Origin: Chara braunii
Lineage: Eukaryota; Streptophyta; Charophyceae; Charales; Characeae
Length of the DNA stretch: 25,989 bases
Assembly (NCBI GenBank): GCA_003427395.1
Contig: BFEA01000003.1
Span: 1,365,903-1,391,891 of the forward strand
Direction of reading: 5' to 3'
Translations under genes and position numbers: made by a program
Shown: piece by piece, positions 8,640 to 16,983 of the stretch
Layout of the letters: each line of letters opens with the position of its first letter
Position numbering within the stretch: the stretch's first letter is position 1
The notes under the pieces: generated by a model
What the model was told of the DNA's origin: nothing
What the model saw: only the letters and a program-made list of their open reading frames with translations
The model's database searches: none

Positions 8640-9260
8640 TTCCTCCTACCTAATCTCGCCCCTCTGCTACACCCCAATTATGCTGCGTGTACGCTGCCAC
8701 TGGAAGAAAGGTGGGATATCAACTCTTCTGAATGACCCTGGCTGCAATAGCGCTCTAGTCCGTACAACAAGGGAAGCAAATTATGAAGAGGAGCGCAAGG
8801 TCATTCACTATACAAACTTGTTGACTATGATAGACGTGGCAGGCACGCAGGCGAATTCGAACCCGATAAATTGTGCAAATTTCTAAGAAACGTATGGCGA
8901 GGAAGGGCTGCGAAAGCCACGGTTTGTGAACTGCATCAATCTCATTCCTTTGCTCACTAAAATATGCAAAATTTGGTAGTGAATCTCCCACTAGAACACG
9001 GGGATATACATGCTCCTACTACTGAGCATCATAGCTCGTCGGTTCGTCCCACGTCGCCAGGTGTCCGAGGTAAGCTCTCCCCCACGCTCCTACCCCGATA
9101 CACAGGTTCTGGTCTGGAAAACACAGGCTTTGGCCTGTATTTTAGAATGCGAAGGGCAAGGGAGTCCCGTCTGTACTTCGAACGTTCCGATATCAGTTAC
9201 GTATCGCTCCGCTAATGTCTTCCCTCTTTAAATGCAGGTAAGCCAAAAAATCGCCGCTCG
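8640..9260 (+). other. Low-copy region ending in a recursive-splice-like site
   Basis: Open frames on both strands (8680-8886 on + and 8755-8991 on -) overlap and cannot be separated by eye. At 9214-9242 the + strand reads TAATGTCTTCCCTCTTTAAATGCAG followed at once by GTAAGCC: a good branch-like TAAT, a pyrimidine tract and an acceptor abutting a good donor. Confidence 0.35.
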
Positions 9261-9262
9261 GT

Positions 9263-9547
9263 TCACTCAAATGCCACAGTCAGCATATCTGCCACCACAG
9301 CGAGGTAACCATATAGCAACCTCCGCAAGGCACTAAGCCTTGCATATGCCCGTATGGGCGGTACGACCTTGAATGCACGCGTCCCCGCTCCCGGAAACGT
9401 AACAATGAGTACATAGGCGGCAGGGGGCCGCACAATCACGATAGTCCTGATGACGAGCACGATGCGCAGCGTAAAGGCGGGCAGCGCACTATGGCGATCA
9501 TGACGATGACGGCCACGAGTTTTGACAATGGTGAAGATCAGTACGAC
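9263..9547 (-). CDS. Possible hydrophobic exon or small protein, unknown
   Basis: A frame of about 95 codons, open from near 9547 down to a TGA at 9263-9265, encodes a basic, His/Arg-rich start and then a hydrophobic section (for example RIVLVIRTIVIVRPPAAYVL) and LRRLLYGYLAVVADMLTVAF. The hydrophobic segments could be membrane-associated. There is no ATG at the head and no recognisable family. The + strand of the same DNA carries GATGA-rich repeats and another open frame, so this remains tentative. Confidence 0.25.
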   Translation of the reverse strand, partial: VVLIFTIVKTRGRHRHDRHSALPAFTLRIVLVIRTIVIVRPPAAYVLIVTFPGAGTRAFKVVPPIRAYARLSALRRLLYGYLAVVADMLTVAFE

Positions 9548-9582
9548 GTCATGATTCCAATGATGGCGAAGGTCAACGACGC

Positions 9583-9897
9583 ATGACGATCCCGATGATG
9601 AATATGGACAGTAGCATCATCAGCGCGAGTGTAGACAACAGTCTGATGACAGATCACTACGGGGAATGGCTCGACGACGAAGGATACAACGATTTCCACG
9701 GTACGACGCGCACGGGCATTCCGAAGATGGCCTCATGCGCAACGGTCAGGTACATCCGACCGCTGGAGGTATCTTCAGGCTCGTCTTCACACCCGCTCGT
9801 GAACGTCGGTGAGATCGAGCTGGCCAGCGACGCACGGATCCCGGCTGCTACTCAAGGCAAGGGAGCCTCAAGCAACGCAGCGACCAATCGTCGATGA
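9583..9897 (+). CDS. Possible small protein or exon, unknown
   Basis: A 104-residue frame begins MTIPMMNMDSS and includes LMTDHYGEWLDDEGYNDFHG. Just upstream in another frame is DVMIPMMAKVNDA, so a related stretch (ATGATTCCAATGATGG versus ATGACGATCCCGATGATG) is duplicated with a frame change. The DNA from 9450 to 9680 is rich in GATGA/GACGA words. No domain is recognised. The donor-like CAACAGGTAAGCC lies downstream at 9994-10006. Confidence 0.25.
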   Translation: MTIPMMNMDSSIISASVDNSLMTDHYGEWLDDEGYNDFHGTTRTGIPKMASCATVRYIRPLEVSSGSSSHPLVNVGEIELASDARIPAATQGKGASSNAATNRR

Positions 9898-10109
9898 CGC
9901 CCTACCCCTCCTCTGCCAGAATGCATACGTTGTCTCTCCGCCACGCGCGCCCGGAGAAGCCACTCCTACCGTCAAGACGCCAACGCCTCGGTCAACAGGT
10001 AAGCCCCCGTCCCCGCTGCTAGCCACACGCTATCCCCTTCGGTTCCTCTGCGGCAGACCCCATTATGCGAACGCACCTGCCGTCCAGTACAGCCAGGTTC
10101 ATGCAGCCT

Positions 10110-10690
10110 GATGCAGGTACAGCCGATGTACTTCTGCGGAGCGAAAGACTTTGTGGCGACGGCAGCGGCGACGAGAGTCACTATGATCTCCTACGTGAAC
10201 CGAGATCGCCACATCAATCACGATGGTGGGCGACACGGGCACAGTATGCAGTGTACCTCCAGCTAAGGACACGGGCAGATACACGTAACGAAGCTCTACC
10301 ACTGCCCCGCAGGCTGCCCGTAGCTTCGCCCATGTGAGTTATCCCCCCCTCCACCTTCTTCTTCCCTCTCGTCAAGTCCCTGCCTTTTCTCCTTTGTCTC
10401 CGCTTTAACCTTCTCCTCTCCGAATAGCGCAGCATTTAGCGACCACTCCATCTGAAAAGAGACAAGCAACAACACAAGGTCGTATGCAGCAACGAAAAAA
10501 AATCGCCAGACCCTTCCTCGTTTTTATGCGTTCCGTCCGTGCGCAGAGTCTATGCTAAGCTCCTCTGTACCGTTCCAATTTTTACTGATGTCCCGAGGGA
10601 CTGATTCCCAAGCAGCGACCCAAAATCGTTGGATCAGCTGCCTCGAGATACCATCATTAAGCTGACCGCCCCAAACAACTTCGAAATAGC
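10110..10690. other. No supported gene
   Basis: Overlapping short frames on both strands end by about 10435. A pyrimidine-rich tract lies at 10345-10430. I see no RNA gene or repeat to name here. Confidence 0.4.
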
Positions 10691-10699
10691 GAATTTCAT

Positions 10700-10765
10700 T
10701 GTTCGGATTCGAACACAGGTCAGCATTTCAACAATTCATGGGTATACCCTCTGAGTTAGGCTCAT
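10700..10765 (-). repeat. tRNA-like block, probably SINE-derived
   Basis: On the - strand an A-box-like TAACTCAGAGG (10758-10748) is followed 33 bp later by a B box GTTCGAATCC (10714-10705), the spacing of a tRNA-type polymerase III promoter. The D-arm and T-arm areas look tRNA-like, but I cannot fold a good anticodon or acceptor stem, so this is better read as a tRNA-derived repeat than as a functional tRNA. Confidence 0.5.
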
Positions 10766-10824
10766 GGGACCCACATCCGGCCCTGGTACCGGCTCCGGAC
10801 CAGGTTACACTATTGGGACAAAGG

Positions 10825-10864
10825 TAAAAATAAAAATAAAAATAAAAAATTTAAAATTTAAAAA
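10825..10864. repeat. (TAAAAA)n / AT-rich simple repeat
   Basis: Four TAAAAA units are followed by AATTTAAAATTTAAAAATT. The tract is consistent with the tail of a retroposed sequence on the + strand or with a simple microsatellite. Confidence 0.7.
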
Positions 10865-11027
10865 TTCGGGGAAACAGACGAGGGGGAGGAGGACCGTTGA
10901 TACTTAGTCCTCGGCCCTTCCTAACGGGCCCGCAGTTGAAACCCCTCGTAAAACTACGGGGGATAGTCCCGCGGGACCCTCGACCCCTCAGCTTTCTCCT
11001 GCAATGCGCTCCTCTGCTCCTCCGCGC

Positions 11028-11100
11028 TGACTGCTGGCCTCAATCCCGGTATCTGCTGGTTGAAAGTCTAGTGATCTAACCAATAGGGCTAAGCCCAAGC
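11028..11100 (-). repeat. Second tRNA-like block, SINE-like
   Basis: On the - strand TAGCCCTATTGG (11091-11080) followed by TTAGATC resembles a tRNA D-arm and A box. GGGATTGAGGCC (11047-11036) is a near-B box 32 bp further on. The segment between contains CTAGACTTTCAACCAG, like an anticodon arm with loop CTTTCAA. The acceptor stem does not close, so it is probably a tRNA-derived repeat. Confidence 0.45.
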
Positions 11101-11188
11101 CTGGTTGCAGCAGGCACAATCTCTCATATGAAGAGTAACTGCAACCTGCCTGGGCCTGCAAAGCGTGCGCCAAGGCCACTGTTTGGCT

Positions 11189-11498
11189 TCAAGTTATTGC
11201 CTGAGCCCATGGCCCCACACGCCTGTGTTTGTCATCCAAGGGGCAGTTTTTACTAGGCTCATCCTGCGTGTAGCCCCGCCATGCTGCAGCCAAAGGCCAA
11301 GGCTCTCTTGTTCCCTCATATCCGTCGAAAGGGTGTCCTTTTACCGTCTCCGGGTCGGAAAGACCCCGGTTTTTGCACACACCATACCCGCATCGTGCCA
11401 ACTCGACTAACCTTTGCCAGGCGGCTTCTACTGTCGACAATCTTACAGTCCAACCTAGTACTTGCGCGCTCCACACGGTGCAGCCCCAAAGTGCCGCC
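11189..11498 (-). CDS. Possible exon or small protein, unknown
   Basis: About 100 codons are open from 11498 to a TAA at 11189. The peptide has five Trp in the first two thirds (for example VLGWTVRLSTVEAAWQRLVE) and is mildly acidic and basic in alternation, as in a folded domain. There is no ATG at its head. A + strand frame (11281-11613, 110 codons) overlaps and cannot be excluded; I prefer the - strand only on composition. Confidence 0.25.
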
Positions 11499-11639
11499 TT
11501 TCAGTAAGCCAAACGAAAAATTATCTCTAGCCATCGCCTCAACGGTTAAATTTTACGCTGGTCGCGACTTCGCCACCGTGTCCGGGGTCACGGCTTGCGC
11601 AACGTTCTTTTAAGATTCCAACCTTCTCCTAGCTCGCAC

Positions 11640-11890
11640 TTCCAAGCGAGATTATCAGTTTATATTGATTAACCATCAAGCTAGCCTAAGGCGTGCCCTC
11701 TAGACGCACACCCCCACACTCTCTGATCCAATAAAAAATGCGAGTGTCACTCCCAACCTCTAGGAGTTGGTTGTGGTCACTCAGAAATGGGACACTCTCT
11801 CGGATATTGTTGGAGACGCATCTTCTGTGAGATGCAAAAGTACGCCCAAATACCCTTGTAAGGGTGTTCGGGCCGACAACGCCTTCCATG
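11640..11890. repeat. Copy 1 of a hairpin-bearing repeat family
   Basis: The palindromic core ACCCTTGTAAGGGT lies at 11852-11865 with imperfect outer arms CCCAAAT/GTTCGGG. Flanks GATGCAAAAGT (left) and CCGACAAC (right) match, in reverse orientation, the flanks of the hairpin at 16569-16594. Upstream, GAGTGTC (11741-11747) pairs with GACACTC near 11790. Confidence 0.55.
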
Positions 11891-11999
11891 CCTCTTTTCT
11901 ACATGTTTGCATTCGCGTTCACATCTTTCCTTACCATCACAATTTGTCTGGCCACTTGGCTTGGCTCGGTGGTGAACATGGAAGGCCCTTGGGGAGGGG

Positions 12000-12238
12000 G
12001 AAAAAAAAAAAAAAAAAGGCATTTAAACAACCAGTAACGCACCTCTGTCAAAGGTCGAAACGTGACGCCGACCACCGATTTATTTTATCGATAGTGTGCC
12101 GGTGCCGTCCATTTTGGACCCAGCGACGAAACTTTTTTTTTTTTTTTTTTTTATGCGACGAAACATTTTCATCAAGGCTGGGGGCGTGTAGTACTGGCTG
12201 TTTAAGAGGCTTGCGAGCCTTGGAAGGTACCAGCTTTA

Positions 12239-12278
<40 letters not shown>

Positions 12279-12330
12279 TTGTCCTGTCCTGGATCATGCT
12301 AGCTTTGTCATCTTAGCCTCGGGTGTGGTC
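12000..12330. other. Homopolymer-rich intergenic sequence
   Basis: Contains an A17 run at 12001 and T runs at about 12133-12152 and 12240-12273. Nothing else can be supported. Confidence 0.6.
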
Positions 12331-12402
12331 GTTCGGGACATCTGTTAAAATTGGAATTTGGAACGATACAGAGAATGAAGATTAGCATGGCCCATGCGCA
12401 AA
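12329..12402 (+). pseudogene. U6 snRNA-derived sequence, 5' part
   Basis: The order GTTCGGGACATC, TAAAATTGGAA, GGAACGATACAGAGA, GATTAGCATGGCCC and TGCGCAA follows the conserved U6 spliceosomal RNA from its 5' hairpin through the ACAGAGA box and the AGC triad. Compared with the plant form it has a short insertion after ATTGGAA and a 3-nt insertion after ACAGAGA. Similarity stops at 12402, where a different repeat module begins. There is no upstream TATA or USE element at the positions used by plant U6 genes, so it is probably a retropseudogene. Confidence 0.8.
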
Positions 12403-12534
12403 CCTCTTAAACCGCCACTGCTACACGCCTCTGTCGTCAACCCGAAGACAAAGGAGAATCGATTCATTTCTGCATCCATGCCTCTTTTTTTTCTTTTTTT
12501 TTTGGGTAGGGAAGTATCATCAAATACGCCTTTC

Positions 12535-12645
12535 GTCCTTCGGGACATCCATTAAAATTGGAACAATACAGAGAAGGGTAATTACCAAAATGGTCCCCAT
12601 GCAAAGGATGACACACATACATCGAGAAATGGTCCAATTGTTTTT
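12535..12645 (+). pseudogene. U6 snRNA-derived sequence, near full length
   Basis: GTCCTTCGGGACATCC, TAAAATTGGAAC, ATACAGAGAAG, AAAGGATGACACA, ATCGAGAAATGGTCC and a terminal T5 run through the whole U6 sequence. The central part is altered: the ATTAGCATGGCC region reads GGTAATTACCAAAATGG, which destroys the catalytic AGC triad and adds about 8 nt. The T5 would resemble a polymerase III terminator. No recognisable USE or TATA element lies upstream. It is a pseudogene, though a divergent expressed copy cannot be excluded. Confidence 0.8.
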
Positions 12646-12675
12646 GAAAAACTAAGCCTTACGTGAACTCGTGGT

Positions 12676-12891
12676 TTAAACCACCAGTACTTGGCCCATA
12701 CATCGGTCGCGGGCCGTTGCCGTTGCCGTTAACGCTGCGCAAAATTCGGGCGTTTTGGGGTACCGGACCTCAATGGCTGGAAGCGGCAGCCAAAAAAAAT
12801 TGAAACGGTACCCTGGCGCTTGGGGAAAAATTGGCGCGCAGGGGGAGTCCAGGCTCGACAACGATAGCTGGGCCAAGTACTGGTGGTTTAA
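12676..12891. mobile_element. Small element with 21-bp perfect inverted ends
   Basis: TTAAACCACCAGTACTTGGC, plus one further C (12676-12696), is exactly inverted at 12871-12891. The left end overlaps the palindrome GTGGTTTAAACCAC (12671-12684). GAACTCGTGG is present just outside on both sides (12665-12674 and 12926-12935) and could be a flanking duplication. The interior (216 bp overall) has no supported gene. Confidence 0.6.
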
Positions 12892-13018
12892 GAGTCCGTT
12901 GGACTGTGCGTTGGATTTTATGAATGAACTCGTGGTAGCCGGGTGGTGGTGGTGGTAGTAGTACGTGAAATTCATATAAATGTCTCTTGGCAGTCACATT
13001 CGTAAATGTCCGCACAGC

Positions 13019-13775
13019 CAGGGTTACCGGCGTTCACGACGGGCGGAACGCCCGAACCCGAACGCCCGAACTTACGGGACCCCTTCGGAAGGCGTTCGGC
13101 CGTTCGGGCCGAACGCGGACCCAAAAAAAAAAACAGTTTTCAAAAAATTCCGAAACAAAAAATATGTTATGTAGAAAAATAAACTAAACAACATTTGCCA
13201 GGGGACTACATCCAAATTCTTTACCAAATTTGAATTAAAAATCAAATACAGAAAATAAACACTATGATAAAAATAAGAAAAAATAAAAAGAGAATTAAAA
13301 TGAGTGAGTGTGCCAGCACCTTTTCAACACCCCCATCTTTGCCGATTTTTAATTAGTTTTTGGCATTGACAAATGCCCTGAACATTTACAGATATGTAGT
13401 TTACATAATCAATAACTTATTAAAAATTTTTCAAAAAATAATGATTTTTTTTAGGCCCCGAAATGAAGTGAAAACAAAAAGTTAAAAGTGAAAAAAAACA
13501 AAATAGTGAGTGGGCGAGCACATTTTGACACCCCCATCTTTGACGATTTTTAATGTTTTTTTGGCTTAGCAGAATGGCTTCCAAATTTATAGGCATGTAG
13601 GTTACATCATAGACAACTCAAAAAAAAAAAGTCTGAAAAAACGTATTTTTAGGCCCCGCAATGTTTTTTGGCGGGGGCCGTACCTGGAGGTGTTCGGCCC
13701 CTGAACGGGACCTCGAACGCCCGAACATTCAGGGGCCAGCCCGGGGGCCCCCGAACGTTCGGTCAGGTAACCCTG
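13019..13775 (-). mobile_element. Complete hAT-like non-autonomous transposon, copy 1
   Basis: It starts CAGGGTTACC and ends GGTAACCCTG, a perfect 10-bp terminal inverted repeat. It is flanked by an 8-bp target-site duplication with one mismatch (CGCACAGC 13011-13018, CGCACAAC 13776-13783). CAGGG-type ends with 8-bp duplications are characteristic of the hAT superfamily. The ends carry GC-rich, locally palindromic GTTCGGGCGTTCGGC words; the interior is AT-rich and noncoding, with an internal direct duplication (about 13300-13410 and 13504-13610). It is in the opposite orientation to the copies at 19589 and 25510. It needs a transposase supplied elsewhere. Confidence 0.85.
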
Positions 13776-13794
13776 CGCACAACAATTTTGCTCC

Positions 13795-14100
13795 TTTTTT
13801 TTTTTTTTTTTTTTTTAGTTCTTGTCATTCTTCCCTTTTCATGCTTTGTGTTTGTTGCTCGCTATTTTTTTATTTTTTTTTTCCTTTCATTCTTCCCTTC
13901 TCATGCTTTGTGTTTGTTGCTTGCTATGCACATGTTTGTTTGTTCAATCTTTTAAAAATTAATAAAAAGTTAAAAACTGTAAGAAAAAAGAAGATATGGA
14001 AAAAAAAAAAAAGCAAAAAAAAGACAAGAGAGAAAAAAAAAAAAGGAACAATAAAACCACTACTGAAAAAAAAAAAAAAAAAGTGTCCAGACTCCAGATA
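13795..14100. other. Poly-T / poly-A low-complexity stretch
   Basis: Contains T runs, a duplicated segment around CATTCTTCCCTTYTCATGCTTTG (about 13829 and 13889), and A-rich runs from 13980 to 14082. The poly-Phe and poly-Lys frames here are artefacts of these runs. Confidence 0.7.
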
Positions 14101-14146
14101 CCAGAGTAGTAGAGTACATATTCAAAATGCAATACAGAATGCCTGC

Positions 14147-14163
14147 TTAAACCACCAGTACTT
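14147..14163 (+). repeat. Extra copy of the TTAAACCACCAGTACTT module
   Basis: Exact 17-bp match to the end of the element at 12676-12696. It lies about 370 bp beyond the hAT-like element and stands alone here. Confidence 0.6.
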
Positions 14164-14310
14164 CCTAAAGTCCTACCCGTAAACAAGCCATGATTTCCGA
14201 AATGTAAGGACCACTACAGGAGCGCCCAAATTCATTCGACTAGGAATGTTTCTACTCTATTTTTTCAGATGCAAGGAGGCAAGCGAACACTGGGCTAGAG
14301 CTTCCGGCCT

Positions 14311-14926
14311 ATGAGACCGCCTCTTTCCTTCTCCCATCCATCCCCGAACTCCCTGTCTAGCTCCTCGTATGAAGTTTACGTCCTTGTGTGAGTACCTTCT
14401 CCGGCAATCTACTGCCGCGCGGATTCTCAAGTCTCCGGCACCAACACTCCCTCGCACTTCTACTAACCTGCACGCGTGTGGTTCAGAATGACACGCAAGC
14501 CACCGCTTCAGACCATATGGCAGGAAATACGCAGTTGAACCCTTTGATAACGCCATCACACCACATGACAAAGTTTGGGCATCGACGAAGAGCCTAATCG
14601 AAGCAGAAATCTTATGCTAGTGGTGCAGAGTCGAGGTCTTTGGGCAGAAAAATCCAGACACGCAGCAGGCAGCTCAGGCCAAGTTCAGGAAAGCCTGGCT
14701 GCCAAGAGGCAAACTGGTTGAGTATAGCAGATGCAATCTCAGATGGACATTCGGCCTGGAAGCCTCGAGTGACTTCATAGAGGTACGCCATCTATCGTTC
14801 CCCCAGTGCCTTCGCCTTCGTGGGAGCCTGGATTAGGCGCTAGCTAGCTTCTTATAGGCAGCAATCTATAGATTTATGTCTTTCATGAGACTGCTGAAGA
14901 GGCCACTGGCCCGAAATTTTTCATAG
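14311..14926 (+). CDS. Candidate three-exon small gene, unknown function
   Basis: Model: exon 1 14311-14387 (ATG AGA CCG..., Ser/Pro-rich), donor GTGAGT; intron to TGGTGCAG at 14628; exon 2 14629-14782; donor GAG|GTACGC; intron 2 of 75 bp ending TTCTTATAG at 14857; exon 3 14858-14923 with stop TAG at 14924-14926. All three exons join in frame to give 99 residues. Exon 2 is the strongest part (KAWLPRGKLVEYSRCNLRWT is typical of it). Exon 3 is basic, with RFMSFMRLLKRPLARNF. The acceptor of intron 1 has a poor pyrimidine tract, so exon 1 is the least certain. No family is recognised. A 104-codon frame on the - strand (14257-14571) competes with exon 1. Confidence 0.4.
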
Positions 14927-15273
14927 CTACCGTCTTCCCCCGAACATAACGCACCCTCATAATGAATGTATACTGTAACGCCCAACCTCACGCCCGGCGC
15001 GACTTCCTGATCGGAGTGGGATGGGGACCCGGAAGTGCGAAGAGGGGTGTGCCAAGGATTTTTGGGGATTTGGGGTGGAGTCCCGGGTCGGAACTGAGAT
15101 CTCTGGTGGCAAGTTTCAGGGTTAGGAGTGCAAGTGTCTTCTGCTCAGAGTTGAGGCGATGACCGACCGTGCTGCCTGAGTCGGGGTGGGCTGCTACGGG
15201 TGTCTCTGTGGGAGTGCTCGTACCGCTGCCAGCCGCCTCACGTCTCGGGGTCTGAGGGAGACGAGTTGGACTC

Positions 15274-15759
15274 TCATCGCTCAGACCTGGGATAGGCTCG
15301 TTGCGCGACCCTCGCTTGCTGACGCTCGTCGGACTGCCGACACTCTGAGCACAGCGGACGGGGCCAGAACCGGGTGATGGAATCCCAGGGGACCACGAGT
15401 AGCTGATGGTAGGGGAGGACGGTATAGTAGGGAGGGAAGTTAGTGGTAATAACAACGAAGCCTGGGGTTAGAAGGTACTGCTGGTTCCGGTTGTCAGGGT
15501 AATCGGGAATCCGCGAGTCTCGGTTGATTGCCATCTGGAAATCGCCCCTGCACAGTCGCTCGTTTTCAGTCCAACAGGGGTAATCGAGATGGCGTTGTTG
15601 TCGGGTTCGCTACCGTCGGATTTGTTCCCTTTCCCAATATGCTCGATATTCTGGGTTCCTCAGGCTTTCATGGTCGGTGATCCAGAAGGGAGAGTCTATC
15701 GTCATATCTTGTTCAACTGAATTCCTGCATACACATCTTCCTACGGGGCGGGATCGTGG
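15274..15759 (-). pseudogene. Decayed coding frame with one internal stop
   Basis: Read on the - strand, one frame is open from 15759 to 15274 apart from a TAG at 15612-15610. The peptide before the stop includes FWITDHESLRNPEYRAYWER; after it come HLDYPCWTENERLCRGDFQM and YPDNRNQQYLLTPGF. Richness in Trp, Tyr, Asn and charged residues is unlike random translation. A second frame (15455-14988) on the same strand is Pro/Ser/Thr-rich and could be the continuation after a frameshift. The combination of a charged region followed by a Pro/Ser-rich tail is reminiscent of a retroelement Gag, but I cannot confirm it. TGTAACGCCC at 14972-14981, an LTR-like terminus, lies close to the 3' end. Confidence 0.45.
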
Positions 15760-15784
15760 CTAGCTTTTGCGGGCACACGTGTAG

Positions 15785-16279
15785 ATGGCGCATCCGCGGA
15801 GGGCAGTTGTCTTCCACGTGCGCGCGCAAAGGCCAGCGAATCAGATCCTCAGCAGCGCCAACGACCCAGAGGTGATCCGTCAGCGCGCCAGCTCGATCAT
15901 GCAGCTCATTCCCTCAGGCCATCAATCTTATTTGAAATTCGTTTTGGTCTCGTACAAGCATACACACTCAGCGATTCTCGTATTCATGTCAAGATATGTC
16001 GTGCCAAGTCCGTTCAGGGTGCGGGCCGGCCTCGCAGGTACGCGTGTAAGTCGCGTTCGTCAGATCGCACTTACACGAGGACTCGCGGGGTCGGTTCGTT
16101 GCGGATCGATCCAACAGCCAATCACCAATGTAGGAGAAGGCTCATGCAACAATCCGTCATACAATTTTGTTCGAGCAGACAGTGGTTATGTGGTCATCCG
16201 GGGGATATCTCATCACCCTCCAGGCAGACATCAAAGAACCGCAACAGCCTCAAACTCCTTTCTCCTACCATCCATCTGA
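15785..16279 (+). CDS. Open frame of 164 codons, unknown
   Basis: It begins at an ATG and contains SSANDPEVIRQRASSIMQL, which looks protein-like, then a mixed basic section. The frame starts 26 bp from, and opposite to, the upstream edge of the decayed - strand frame. No domain, signal or splice signal is evident. It could be chance in sequence of about 50% GC. Confidence 0.2.
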   Translation: MAHPRRAVVFHVRAQRPANQILSSANDPEVIRQRASSIMQLIPSGHQSYLKFVLVSYKHTHSAILVFMSRYVVPSPFRVRAGLAGTRVSRVRQIALTRGLAGSVRCGSIQQPITNVGEGSCNNPSYNFVRADSGYVVIRGISHHPPGRHQRTATASNSFLLPSI

Positions 16280-16529
16280 GTGAGAATAGGCCGGCGCTGC
16301 GAGCGCGGAATGATTCAGACTTACATGCAAAACATCGGCTATCCCAGCATTACAAGATCATCAGACCCATCTCATCAAGCGAATGCAAAAAGTGAAAGAG
16401 AAAGAACACATCACACAAAGTCGAAAGAATTGTCAAAATGCAAAACAAGGGCGTCTCGCCCAGAGCCAAAATTCTATACTCAAGGACTGACAAAAGACAA
16501 GGAAGATTGCAATCCCACATCCGCCCGTT

Positions 16530-16640
16530 TCCTCTCTCTCTCTCCGATGCGGACAATCCGTTGTCGTACCAAATACCCTTACAAGGGTATTTGGCCATGC
16601 TTTTGCATTTAACACAACAACGGCGTCGGCTACCATGACG
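16530..16640 (-). repeat. Copy 2 of the hairpin-bearing repeat family
   Basis: CCAAATACCCTT and AAGGGTATTTGG are perfect 12-bp arms with a 2-bp centre (16569-16594). The reverse complement shares ATGCAAAAG, CCAAATACCCTTGTAAGGGT and CGACAACG in order with the copy at 11830-11885. A third fragment, CCAAATACCCTTGCAGG, occurs at 17213-17229. Confidence 0.6.
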
Positions 16641-16983
16641 GGGCCGGTCTGGGATGGAAAGGGTGTGCACTTTGGCGTGACACTTGGAATGATTTCCTCG
16701 GGTATTGAGGCCGGGGTGAATCGGTGATAACATTTTGAGAATGTGCGGGAGAGTTGTTATGACGCGCGCTGTGATGGTTAGGATTAGTAGTAATACCCTC
16801 TGACCTAAAGGATCGAGGGGTTGGTTGAGTTAATGTTGTGTCGGGTAGATCTACGACACACACTAAAACTTGGCTTGATACCTGTCTACTTACCAGTACT
16901 AGGGCATCTAAAAATGTCAGTTTTTGTCTTCCTCTACTCGGCCTCCGAATCGGGTGCTCGGCACATCTACCCCTACTTGGCGA

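Noticed and set aside
8851-8880. tRNA B box (GGGTTCGAATTC on - strand)
   Set aside because: No A box at suitable distance and no foldable arms.
13661-14182. 173-codon + strand ORF with Phe and Lys runs
   Set aside because: It spans the transposon end and poly-T/poly-A tracts; low-complexity artefact.
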